Positions 6,526 through 12,017 of a DNA stretch of 12,017 nucleotides are shown here, piece by piece. The notes beneath the pieces were generated by a model. It worked only from the letters and a program-made list of their open reading frames with translations, was not told the DNA's origin and ran no database searches. Both the position numbers and the translations under genes were made by a program. The stretch's first letter is position 1; each line of letters begins with the position of its first letter. The DNA is from Oscillospiraceae bacterium (lineage in GTDB: Bacteria > Bacillota > Clostridia > Oscillospirales > Oscillospiraceae), in assembly GCA_029067025.1 (NCBI GenBank), contig JAIEFH010000086.1, positions 1 through 12,017 of the forward strand. Reading direction: 5' to 3'.

Positions 6526-7312
6526 CGTAAAGAATATCTGCAAGACTTTCAACCCCGGCACCGTCAACGAAAAGACGGCGCTGCGGGGGGTGTCCCTCCA
6601 CCTGGATGACGGCGATTTCGTCACCGTCATCGGCGGCAACGGCGCGGGCAAGTCCACCCTGCTCAACGCGGTGGCGGGGGTGTGGCCGGTGGACTCCGGC
6701 TCTATCTCCATCGGTGGGGTGGACGTGACCCATCTGCCGGAGCACAAGCGGGCCCGCCACATCGGCCGGGTGTTCCAGGATCCCATGATGGGCACCGCCG
6801 CCACCATGCAGATTGAGGAAAACATGGCCCTGGCGGCCCGGCGGGGGAGGAGCCGCACCCTTCGCCGCGGCATCACCCGGGACGAGCGGGATCACTACCG
6901 GGAGATGCTGAAGATCCTGGATCTGGGGCTGGAGGACCGGCTCACGTCCAAGGTGGGGCTGTTGTCCGGCGGACAGCGTCAGGCGCTGACGCTGCTCATG
7001 GCCACCCTGCAAAAGCCCCAGCTGCTGCTGCTGGACGAGCACACCGCCGCCCTGGACCCCAAGACGGCGGCCAAGGTGCTGGATGCCACCGAGCGCATCG
7101 TGCAGAAGGATCATCTCACCACCCTGATGATTACCCACAACATGAAGGACGCCATTGTCCACGGCAACCGGCTGATTATGATGTACGAGGGGAACATCGC
7201 CCTGGACATCTCCGGGGAGGACAAGAAGAAGCTCACGGTGGAGGACCTGCTGGCCAAGTTCGGCCAGGCCACCGGCTCCGACGAGGCGGACGACAAGCTG
7301 CTGCTGGGCTGA
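6518..7312 (+). CDS. ABC transporter ATP-binding protein (COG1101 type)
   Basis: This 264-residue protein has every nucleotide-binding motif: Walker A GGNGAGKST (39-47), Q-loop Gln87 in VFQDP, signature LSGGQ (149-153), Walker B LLLLDE (169-174) with catalytic Glu174, D-loop Asp180, and switch His207. It would couple ATP hydrolysis in the cytoplasm to uptake through the preceding permease. The start is fixed by the ATGCTTGA overlap with the permease end. Residues 107-128, between the Q-loop and the signature, form an Arg-rich segment (RRGRSRTLRRG), which I recall from this subfamily in milder form. The gene ends the operon and is followed by a hairpin. Confidence 0.94.
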   Translation: MLDVKNICKTFNPGTVNEKTALRGVSLHLDDGDFVTVIGGNGAGKSTLLNAVAGVWPVDSGSISIGGVDVTHLPEHKRARHIGRVFQDPMMGTAATMQIEENMALAARRGRSRTLRRGITRDERDHYREMLKILDLGLEDRLTSKVGLLSGGQRQALTLLMATLQKPQLLLLDEHTAALDPKTAAKVLDATERIVQKDHLTTLMITHNMKDAIVHGNRLIMMYEGNIALDISGEDKKKLTVEDLLAKFGQATGSDEADDKLLLG

Positions 7313-7325
7313 AAACAGAACTTGA

Positions 7326-7361
7326 CAACGGCGCGTGGGAAACCATGCGCCGTTGCGTTAT
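7326..7361 (+). terminator. Terminator of the ABC transporter operon
   Basis: CAACGGCGC (7326-7334) pairs with GCGCCGTTG (7347-7355), and four more pairs, one of them G-T, close on a GAAA loop (7339-7342). The following CGTTATTTG is only moderately T-rich. It begins 13 bases after the ATPase stop codon. Confidence 0.7.
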
Positions 7362-7390
7362 TTGTGATGTCATGTTATACTTGCTATGAT
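7362..7390 (+). promoter_or_regulatory. Promoter of the PNPOx-like gene
   Basis: TTGTGA (7362-7367), a 17-base spacer and TATGAT (7385-7390) preceded by TGC give a good extended -10 promoter. It sits directly after the ABC operon terminator, so the next gene is an independent unit. Confidence 0.7.
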
Positions 7391-7428
7391 AAAAGTATGA
7401 TAAGATGCGATAAAAAGGGGAGTAATTC

Positions 7429-7845
7429 ATGAAAGAACGCACGCAAGAGGTCGAACAAATCATGACGGAGCGCTTCGGAAAAGATACTGTGATTGCGCTG
7501 GCGACAGTGGAAAATGGAGTGCCTTTCGTACGAAACGTAAACGCCTATTATGAGGACGGGGCGTTTTATATCATTACGTACGCCCGTTCCAATAAAATGA
7601 AGCAGATAGGGGGCAATCATGCCGTCGCGATCGCCGGCGAGTGGTTTACGGCGCATGGAAGGGGTGTCAACTTAGGCTGGTTTGGAAAAAAAGAAAATGG
7701 CAGGATTGCAGAGAAGCTGAAAAACGCCTTTTCTGGATGGATTGACAACGGACACAATAATTTTGATGATGAAAATACCATCATCCTATGCGTGGAATTG
7801 ACAGACGGCCTGCTGCTGTCACATGGCACAAGATACGAGTTCTAG
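7429..7845 (+). CDS. Pyridoxamine 5'-phosphate oxidase-like flavin-binding protein
   Basis: The 138-residue protein resembles the short split-barrel PNPOx-like family. VIALATVENGVPFVRNVNAYYEDGAFYIITYARSNKMKQI covers the first strands and the usual flavin-phosphate contact region, and HAVAIAGEWFTAHGRGVNLGW is the next conserved segment. Members bind FMN or F420-like cofactors; few have known substrates, and true pyridoxine oxidation is unlikely for this short type. The ATG follows AAGGGGAG by 7-8 bases. The gene has its own promoter and a strong terminator, and its sequence is visibly less GC-rich than that of the ABC and psuKG genes around it, which suggests later acquisition. Structural family is fairly certain; function is not. 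Confidence 0.85.
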   Translation: MKERTQEVEQIMTERFGKDTVIALATVENGVPFVRNVNAYYEDGAFYIITYARSNKMKQIGGNHAVAIAGEWFTAHGRGVNLGWFGKKENGRIAEKLKNAFSGWIDNGHNNFDDENTIILCVELTDGLLLSHGTRYEF

Positions 7846-7857
7846 AAGTCCGCAAGC

Positions 7858-7887
7858 CGCCCGCCGGTCTCCTGGCGGGCGTTTTTT
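7858..7887 (+). terminator. Strong rho-independent terminator after the PNPOx-like gene
   Basis: CGCCCGCC (7858-7865) pairs with GGCGGGCG (7874-7881) around an 8-base loop and is followed by six T (7882-7887). Confidence 0.93.
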
Positions 7888-7908
7888 GCGCAAAATTTTG
7901 GAATCTTC

Positions 7909-7937
7909 TTGACAACGGCACAGAATAAGCATATGCT
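7909..7937 (+). promoter_or_regulatory. Promoter of the pseudouridine salvage operon
   Basis: A perfect TTGACA (7909-7914), a 17-base spacer and TATGCT (7932-7937) predict a start near 7944, about 27 bases upstream of the kinase ATG. The -10 box lies inside a perfect palindrome, so occupation of that site would block RNA polymerase. Confidence 0.8.
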
Positions 7938-7939
7938 TA
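7926..7939. promoter_or_regulatory. 14-bp palindromic candidate operator over the -10 box
   Basis: TAAGCATATGCTTA reads the same on both strands and covers the whole -10 hexamer TATGCT. The first gene downstream encodes a kinase with an N-terminal winged helix-turn-helix, the obvious candidate for a self-regulating ligand. Binding is inferred; only the symmetry and position are seen. Confidence 0.6.
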
Positions 7940-7970
7940 ATAAAAAGAGAGAAGTTTAGAGGTGACGGCC

Positions 7971-9056
7971 ATGACCCAGCGGGAACGCCAAATCCTCCGA
8001 TGGATCGAGGAGAACCCCCTGATCTCCCAGCAGGAGCTGGCGGATAAGGCGGGCATCGCCCGGTCGTCGGTGGCGGTGCACATCTCCAACCTGATGAAAA
8101 AGGGGCACATCGCCGGCAAGGGCTATATCGTGTCCGCCGCGCCCTACGCCGTGGTGGTGGGCGGCGTGAACATGGACATCGGCGGCGTGTCAAACGCCGC
8201 CCTGGTCCCCGCCGACTCCAACCCTGGCGTGGTGCGCATGAGCCTGGGGGGTGTAGGCCGGAACATCGCCCACAACATGGCGCTTTTAGGGCTGGATGTG
8301 CGGCTGCTCACCGCCTTCGGGGACGACGGCCACGCCCAGCGCATCGCGGCCTCCTGCGGGGAGCTGGGGATCGACATCAGCCGGTCGCTGGTGGTGCCCG
8401 GGAAGCGCACCTCCACGTACCTGTTCATCGCCGATGAGATGGGGGAGATGGCCCTGGCCCTGGCCGACATGGACATCTACCGCCATATCACCCCGGCATA
8501 CCTGGCCTCCCGGGCGCAGCTCTTGCAAAACGCCCAGCTGGTCATCGTGGACGCCAACATCCCGGCCGAGTCCATCGCGTGGCTGGCCCAGCACGTGAAG
8601 CCCCCCATCTTTGCCGACCCGGTGTCCACCGCCAAGGCGGAAAAGCTGCGGCCCGTGCTGGGCAGGCTTCACACTTTGAAGCCCAACCGCATCGAGGCCG
8701 AGCTGTTGTCCGGTGTGACCATCACCGATGGGGACAGCTTGAACCGGGCCGCCGACGCATTGCTGGACACGGGCCTGCGCCGGGTGTTCATCTCCCTGGG
8801 CGGGGACGGGGTGTTGGCCGCCGACCACAGCGGCCGGGTGCGCCTGCCCTGCATGGAGGGGAATATGGTGAATACCACCGGATGTGGGGACGCGTTCATG
8901 GCGGCGCTGGCCTGGGCCTACCTGGAGGGCACGGCGCTGGAGGACACCGCCCGGGCGGGCTCCGCCGCCGCGGCCATCGCCATGGAGAGCGGCGAGACCA
9001 TCAACGACGCCATGAGCGCGGAGGCGCTGACAGAGCGGATGGGCAAAAGACTTTGA
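7971..9056 (+). CDS. psuK: Pseudouridine kinase-like PfkB sugar kinase with N-terminal winged HTH
   Basis: The 361-residue protein has two parts. Residues 2-54 are a winged helix-turn-helix (TQRERQILRWIEENP..., with ISQQELADKAGIARSSVAVHI as the HTH). From about 58 it is a PfkB/ribokinase-type kinase: VVVGGVNMDIGG, then MSLGGVGRNIAHNMALLGLDV for sugar binding, and NTTGCGDAF (301-309) with catalytic Asp307 and the anion-hole GCGD. Adjacency to psuG points to phosphorylation of pseudouridine to pseudouridine 5'-phosphate. The same HTH-kinase layout occurs in E. coli YeiI, so it is not unique. I chose ATG 7971, with AGAGGTG 6 bases upstream; a GTG at 7962 in the same frame is possible and would add three residues. 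A fused regulator-kinase could sense its own substrate. Confidence 0.85.
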   Translation: MTQRERQILRWIEENPLISQQELADKAGIARSSVAVHISNLMKKGHIAGKGYIVSAAPYAVVVGGVNMDIGGVSNAALVPADSNPGVVRMSLGGVGRNIAHNMALLGLDVRLLTAFGDDGHAQRIAASCGELGIDISRSLVVPGKRTSTYLFIADEMGEMALALADMDIYRHITPAYLASRAQLLQNAQLVIVDANIPAESIAWLAQHVKPPIFADPVSTAKAEKLRPVLGRLHTLKPNRIEAELLSGVTITDGDSLNRAADALLDTGLRRVFISLGGDGVLAADHSGRVRLPCMEGNMVNTTGCGDAFMAALAWAYLEGTALEDTARAGSAAAAIAMESGETINDAMSAEALTERMGKRL

Positions 9057-9108
9057 CCGCGAAACTGTGTGTCGCTCTAAATGATTATAAAATAAGGAGG
9101 AACAAATT

Positions 9109-10020
9109 GTGAACAAGTATCTTGACATTTCCCCCGAGGTGGCCGAGGCCCTTGCCAACGGCAAGCCCGTGGTGGCGCTGGAGTCCACCATCATCTCCCA
9201 CGGTATGCCGTACCCTCAGAACGTGGAGACCGCCCTGGCGGTGGAGAACATCATCCGGGAGAACGGAGCGACCCCCGCCACCATTGCCGTCATCGGCGGG
9301 CGGCTGAAGGCAGGCTGCACCAAGGAGGAGATCGAGTACCTGGGCAAAGCGGGCGCTAATGTCACCAAGGCCAGCCGCCGGGATCTGGCTGTGCTGTGCG
9401 CCCGCGGGCAGGACGGGGCCACCACCGTCACCACCACCATGATTATCGCCCATATGGCGGGCATCAAGGTGTTTGCCACCGGCGGCATCGGCGGCGTCCA
9501 CCGGGGCGGGTCGACGACTATGGACATCTCCGCCGACCTGGAGGAGCTGGCCCATACCCCCGTCATGGTGGTGTGCGCCGGGGCCAAGTCCATCCTGGAT
9601 TTGGGGCTGACGCTGGAGTATCTGGAGACCCACGGCGTGCCGGTGCTGGGCTACGGCACGAAGGAGCTGCCCGCGTTCTACACCCGGCACAGCGGCTTTG
9701 CGGTAGATTATCAGGTGGACACCCCCGAGGAGCTGGCGGCGGCCTTCCGGGCCAGCCTGGAGCTGGGCTTTGAGGGCGGTATGCTGGTGACCAACCCCAT
9801 CCCGGAGGAGTACTCCATGGACCCGGCGGTCATCAACGCCGCCATCGACGAGGCGCTCCGGCAGGCGGAGGAGAACGGTATCCACGGCAAGGAGACCACC
9901 CCCTTCCTGCTGGCCAAGGTGAAGGAGCTCACCGGCGGCGACAGCCTGGACTCCAACATCCAGCTGGTGTTTAACAACGCCAAGGTGGCGGCCCGGACTG
10001 CCGCCTGCCTGGCGAAATAA
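9109..10020 (+). CDS. psuG: Pseudouridine-5'-phosphate glycosidase
   Basis: The 303-residue protein matches PsuG along its whole length. Glu25 (ALESTIISHGMPYP), Lys87 (TKASRRD), Asp143 (DISADLEEL) and Lys160 (CAGAKSILD) keep the spacing of Glu31, Lys93, Asp149 and Lys166 of E. coli PsuG, a constant offset of six. Lys160 would form the covalent imine with the opened ribose. The enzyme cleaves the C-C glycosidic bond of pseudouridine 5'-phosphate to uracil and ribose 5-phosphate, in the cytoplasm. The start is GTG at 9109, set by AAGGAGG 8 bases upstream and by conserved residues right after it. It lies 52 bp after the kinase gene with no terminator between, so the two are probably co-transcribed. 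Confidence 0.96.
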   Translation: MNKYLDISPEVAEALANGKPVVALESTIISHGMPYPQNVETALAVENIIRENGATPATIAVIGGRLKAGCTKEEIEYLGKAGANVTKASRRDLAVLCARGQDGATTVTTTMIIAHMAGIKVFATGGIGGVHRGGSTTMDISADLEELAHTPVMVVCAGAKSILDLGLTLEYLETHGVPVLGYGTKELPAFYTRHSGFAVDYQVDTPEELAAAFRASLELGFEGGMLVTNPIPEEYSMDPAVINAAIDEALRQAEENGIHGKETTPFLLAKVKELTGGDSLDSNIQLVFNNAKVAARTAACLAK

Positions 10021-10039
10021 AGAAGGACGCCCCCACCCA

Positions 10040-10075
10040 GAGGGAGAGGTAACGTAAGGAAGTTACCTCTCCCTC
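10040..10075. other. 14-bp perfect hairpin between convergent psuG and hydrolase genes
   Basis: GAGGGAGAGGTAAC (10040-10053) pairs with GTTACCTCTCCCTC (10062-10075) around an 8-base loop. It begins 20 bases after the psuG stop and ends 28 bases before the end of the minus-strand hydrolase. Neither strand has a T run after it, so it is either a weak bidirectional terminator, an mRNA 3' stabiliser, or a repeat. It also marks the point where the sequence changes from GC-rich to AT-rich. Confidence 0.7.
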
Positions 10076-10103
10076 ACAAACAGAGCAGCGTATCCAATCG
10101 TTT

Positions 10104-10901
10104 TTAGCATTTGCCGTTTCCACTTAACCAAAATTCCTCCATAGCCGCGTTAAACTTATTCGGTGTGTCCATATTCACGCAATGTCCTGCTCCCTCGAAT
10201 ATAATCACACCGCATTCTGGCTCATTTTTCTTCCACATTTCTACAGCTGATAATTCCATAGGAATATCGTACTTTCCGCAGCCGATCAGTAAAGGGTATT
10301 TCCTGGGCTTTGCTTGCCGAACATTTATCATGCGATTCAAAGAAGCTAAATACATAAATGACTTTTTTGGAAATTGAATATTCATCTCGTAAAAATCCTT
10401 TTGGGCCTGCAGCGTATAAGCAGATATTTTCTTGTTCGACTTCGCAAACCATTTGACCGAAAATAGAGCTTTAAGCATCATAAGCATCTGTGATGCACCA
10501 TTTTCTCTCTGCATTTTGGCATCAAAATTGTTTATATCATAACCGCCGAAACAAGCAAGTGATTGTACGGCTTCTGGATACTGATTAGCAAAGTCTTGGG
10601 CTAACACAGCTCCCAGTGAAATCCCAACAATATGTATCTTTGCAATTTTCTCTGTTTTTAAGATTTCGCTTATCCACGCCGACATTTTATCTATACGATC
10701 GCCTTTTCGTGATTTTGTTGATTTACCGTGACCAATAATATCAAGAGTAAGAATATTGTATTTATCTCGAAAATAGTCGATTTGTGCTTGAAACATATGA
10801 TGATTTACAAAAGCAGCGTGCAAAAGAAGTATCCACTCTGCTTTTTCCTTTCCGCTGATGTAATAAACGATAGGTGATTTCTCTAAATTGTATTGTTTCA
10901 T
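10104..10901 (-). CDS. Alpha/beta hydrolase
   Basis: The 265-residue protein is a classical alpha/beta hydrolase. The nucleophile elbow GISLG holds Ser95, the acid is Asp212 in GCGKYDIP, and the base is His240 in GAGHCVN. DIIGHGKS (54-61) is the family's post-beta4 loop. The usual HG oxyanion motif is HA here (His28-Ala29). There is no signal peptide, so it should be cytoplasmic. The substrate is unknown; similar proteins are often annotated as MhpC-type esterases or C-C hydrolases. The gene overlaps the end of the padR-like regulator by ATGA and must be expressed with it. Base composition is markedly AT-rich compared with psuKG and the other window genes, and codons end often in A or T, which suggests horizontal transfer of this pair. 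Confidence 0.9.
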   Translation of the reverse strand: MKQYNLEKSPIVYYISGKEKAEWILLLHAAFVNHHMFQAQIDYFRDKYNILTLDIIGHGKSTKSRKGDRIDKMSAWISEILKTEKIAKIHIVGISLGAVLAQDFANQYPEAVQSLACFGGYDINNFDAKMQRENGASQMLMMLKALFSVKWFAKSNKKISAYTLQAQKDFYEMNIQFPKKSFMYLASLNRMINVRQAKPRKYPLLIGCGKYDIPMELSAVEMWKKNEPECGVIIFEGAGHCVNMDTPNKFNAAMEEFWLSGNGKC

Positions 10902-11437
10902 ATTTCACCGTTCCTCATCTTTTCTAATAAATTTTCAAACCAGTCAATATTAAATTTGATTACGTCTTTGCCATATAGAGCAGATACAAATTGATAGTTG
11001 AGTATATCTTTGTGTTCTTCGGAAACATCAATATTCTTCACTTCATCACATATTGCCGCTAACACATGGTATTGTTCTTTTAAATAAATTAAATGCTGCT
11101 GTATGCTTGCCTCACGATTTTCCTTATCTGAAAACCCCATAAAATAGACCTTTGCTAACTCTGGATTTTTAGGGCTTTGTTCTTCTATGGGCGTGTTTAC
11201 CCACTCGTAAAAATGTTGCTTTCCACTTTCCGTTATGCAATAGACTTTCTTATATTTTCCGTTATCAATCATCTCCTCATAATTGATATATCCGCAATTC
11301 AGCAGTTTTTTAACAGCCGCCTGTATGCTGCCCATACTGCTGCTATACATCAAATTTATCCCTTTGCTAATTCTATCCCTTAATTGATATATCGTTCTGT
11401 TACATATAAGTAAAAGTCCAAGAATAATGTTATCCAT
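10898..11437 (-). CDS. PadR family transcriptional regulator
   Basis: The 179-residue protein begins with a winged-helix domain of PadR type. IILGLLLICNRTIYQLRDRI leads into the recognition region SSSMGSIQAAVKKLLNCGYI, and KKVYCITESGKQHFYEWV forms the wing. Residues from about 80 on form a mainly helical C-terminal part, as in the Vir_act_alpha_C subfamily that mediates dimers. PadR proteins are usually ligand-responsive repressors of neighbouring genes. AAGGAGG lies 7 bases before the ATG at 11437. Its promoter contains alternating half-sites that it may bind. It is co-transcribed with the overlapping hydrolase, so the pair is probably an autoregulated response unit to a small molecule. The AT-rich composition matches the hydrolase and contrasts with flanks. 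Confidence 0.88.
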   Translation of the reverse strand: MDNIILGLLLICNRTIYQLRDRISKGINLMYSSSMGSIQAAVKKLLNCGYINYEEMIDNGKYKKVYCITESGKQHFYEWVNTPIEEQSPKNPELAKVYFMGFSDKENREASIQQHLIYLKEQYHVLAAICDEVKNIDVSEEHKDILNYQFVSALYGKDVIKFNIDWFENLLEKMRNGEI

Positions 11438-11454
11438 TGTACATCCTCCTTATA

Positions 11455-11475
11455 TTACTATTAGTAACATTACTA
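11455..11475. promoter_or_regulatory. Three alternating half-sites, candidate PadR operator
   Basis: Read on the plus strand, TTACTA (11455-11460), TAGTAA (11462-11467) and TTACTA (11470-11475) alternate with gaps of one and two bases, giving two overlapping inverted repeats. They occupy the transcription start region and touch the -10 box of the padR promoter, so a bound dimer would block it. They differ from the ATGT/ACAT sites known for some PadR proteins. Confidence 0.6.
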
Positions 11476-11502
11476 TTATATACAGAAAAAATCAAAAGTC
11501 AA
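11475..11502 (-). promoter_or_regulatory. Promoter of the padR-hydrolase unit
   Basis: On the minus strand TTGACT (11497-11502), a 16-base spacer and a consensus TATAAT (11475-11480) form a strong sigma-A promoter. The start codon of the PadR gene is 38 bases after the -10 box. Confidence 0.82.
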
Positions 11503-11605
11503 GCGGATAGTTGATTTTGCCAAACGCAAGGCGACAGAGCTTTTACCCCCTGCCGCCAATCTGTTATACAAAGCCATGCAAGAACGCAGGAAAAAGGCAG
11601 CGTAG
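11501..11605 (+). pseudogene. C-terminal coding remnant of an unrecognised protein
   Basis: From 11501 the plus strand reads 34 protein-like codons ending at TAG 11603-11605. They include VDFAKRKATELLPPAANL and a basic end, MQERRKKAA. The frame is open back to 11468, but the upstream residues are a low-complexity translation of the padR promoter, and no start with a ribosome site exists. Composition changes near 11503 from AT-rich to balanced. I read this as the tail of a gene whose front was replaced when the padR-hydrolase pair arrived. I cannot name the family; a basic helical tail is common in mobilisation and DNA-binding proteins, which is only a guess. Confidence 0.4.
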
Positions 11606-11621
11606 CCGTAGCTGCGCTGCC
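11591..11621 (-). terminator. Rho-independent terminator on the minus strand
   Basis: GGCAGCG (11596-11602) and CGCTGCC (11615-11621), with four inner pairs (one G-T), close on a 4-base loop. On the minus strand the stem is followed by five T (11595-11591). It would stop transcription coming from the XRE regulator unit before it reaches padR. The stop codon of the remnant frame falls inside this hairpin. Confidence 0.75.
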
Positions 11622-11645
11622 CAAATCAGATAACTTACCATTTAT

Positions 11646-11704
11646 GCCCCCGCTTTGGAGCAGCTTCCTTATGGGAGCTGCCCCCATGAGCGGGGGCCCT
11701 TTTC
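11646..11704 (+). terminator. Compound two-level hairpin, terminator-like on the plus strand
   Basis: Outer arms GCCCCCGCT (11646-11654) and AGCGGGGGC (11689-11697) are a perfect 9-bp stem. An inner hairpin, GCAGCTTCC (11660-11668) with GGGAGCTGC (11673-11681), adds 9 pairs with one G-T around TTAT. Five T follow at 11700-11704 on the plus strand. It lies two bases before the end of the XRE gene and could also slow minus-strand transcripts. Confidence 0.65.
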
Positions 11705-11706
11705 CC

Positions 11707-11913
11707 TCAAAAATAGAACAACTCCTCGAACTTCTTGTCCAGCGCCACGCACAAAATCAGCGCCAGCTTGGCCGTGGGGTTGAACTGCCCCGTCTCGATG
11801 GAGCTGATGGTGTTGCGGGACACGCCCACCAGCTCCGCCAGCTGTCCCTGGGACAGCTTTTTTTCGGCCCGGGCCTCTTTCAACCGGTTTTTCAAAATCA
11901 GGCTTTCGTCCAT
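11707..11913 (-). CDS. Small XRE-family helix-turn-helix regulator
   Basis: The 68-residue protein is a single HTH_3 domain: LKNRLKEARAEKKLSQGQLAELVGVSRNTISSIETGQFNPTAKLALILCVALDKKFEELFYF, with LSQGQLAELVGVSRNTISSIE as the helix-turn-helix. There is no room for a ligand domain. Such short regulators in Bacillota are commonly paired with a small membrane protein, and here the upstream gene is one. The ATG at 11913 overlaps the upstream stop in TAATG by one base, so translation is probably coupled; only a G-rich stretch (GGGGG) stands in for a ribosome site. The frame runs on to 11967 but that extension is read in the membrane protein's DNA and is not supported. Confidence 0.9.
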   Translation of the reverse strand: MDESLILKNRLKEARAEKKLSQGQLAELVGVSRNTISSIETGQFNPTAKLALILCVALDKKFEELFYF

Positions 11914-12017
11914 TAAAAGACCCCCAGCACATCGCGCAGATAGAATATGAAGAACATCACGCAGCACGCCGCGTAGACCAGCCCGAGCGCCAGCTCATGC
12001 CGCCGGCGCAGCTTAAT
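11913..12017 (-). CDS. C-terminal end of a small membrane protein (runs off the window)
   Basis: The frame is open from the window edge to TAA at 11915-11913, giving 34 residues: a basic stretch (KLRRRHE) followed by one hydrophobic span (LALGLVYAACCVMFFIFYL) and a short tail. This fits the last membrane segment of the small integral proteins that travel with XRE regulators in Bacillota. The TAATG junction with the regulator indicates one transcript. The start and full length are outside the window, and no function can be given. Confidence 0.7.
   Translation of the reverse strand: MKLRRRHELALGLVYAACCVMFFIFYLRDVLGVF

Noticed and set aside
7326..7350. TTGACA at 7322-7327 as a promoter -35 box
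   Set aside because: The bases 17 downstream are ATGCGC, not a -10 box, and the sequence is part of the terminator stem; the better promoter is at 7362-7390.
8286..9194. 302-codon minus-strand frame across psuK and the psuG start
   Set aside because: It has no ribosome site and lies antisense to two well-supported genes.
10104..11437. Toxin-antitoxin or defence module
   Set aside because: The pair is a PadR repressor and an ordinary Ser-Asp-His hydrolase; neither protein shows nuclease, NTPase or toxin motifs.

Overview
The window looks like chromosomal DNA from a Gram-positive anaerobe of the class Clostridia, most likely Oscillospiraceae-like (Flavonifractor/Lawsonibacter/Intestinimonas type). 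This is inferred from GC-rich coding sequence, strong AGGAGG-type ribosome binding sites, tightly overlapping operons, a TrpXYZ-type ABC system with a lipoprotein receptor, and a WecG/TagA-family glycosyltransferase. No lineage marker gene is present, so the genus is not established.

Layout. Positions 1-1775 (minus) hold mltG followed by the N-terminal 210 residues of a U32-family peptidase, overlapping by 8 bp. Positions 1867-2368 contain two stacked hairpins, a 58-residue cysteine-rich membrane microprotein on the plus strand (17 Cys, too short for most gene callers), a nested inverted repeat and a terminator-like hairpin. Positions 2365-4213 (minus) form a three-gene unit: TagA/WecG-type glycosyltransferase, DJ-1/PfpI protein and 5-formyltetrahydrofolate cyclo-ligase. 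A 280-bp divergent promoter region (4214-4493) separates it from a plus-strand ABC importer: lipoprotein receptor, an intercistronic hairpin, permease and ATPase (4494-7312).

Positions 7362-7887 are a self-contained unit encoding a pyridoxamine-phosphate-oxidase-like protein, less GC-rich than its neighbours and bracketed by an exact 12-bp direct repeat. Positions 7909-10020 encode pseudouridine salvage: a PfkB kinase with an N-terminal winged helix-turn-helix, and pseudouridine-5'-phosphate glycosidase. The promoter has a perfect 14-bp palindrome over its -10 box. The kinase phosphorylates pseudouridine and the glycosidase then splits it to uracil and ribose 5-phosphate. No transporter gene is in the window.

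Positions 10104-11502 are a clearly AT-rich PadR regulator / alpha-beta hydrolase pair on the minus strand with its own promoter and three alternating operator half-sites. It looks horizontally acquired, and an unrecognised C-terminal coding remnant lies at its right edge. After a cluster of hairpins, 11707-12017 (minus) holds a small XRE-type regulator coupled to the end of a membrane protein that runs off the window.

I see no CRISPR array, rRNA, tRNA, transposase or recognisable defence system. The observations most worth following are the Cys-rich microprotein, the nested inverted repeat beside it, the palindrome at the kinase promoter, and the two compositionally foreign units.
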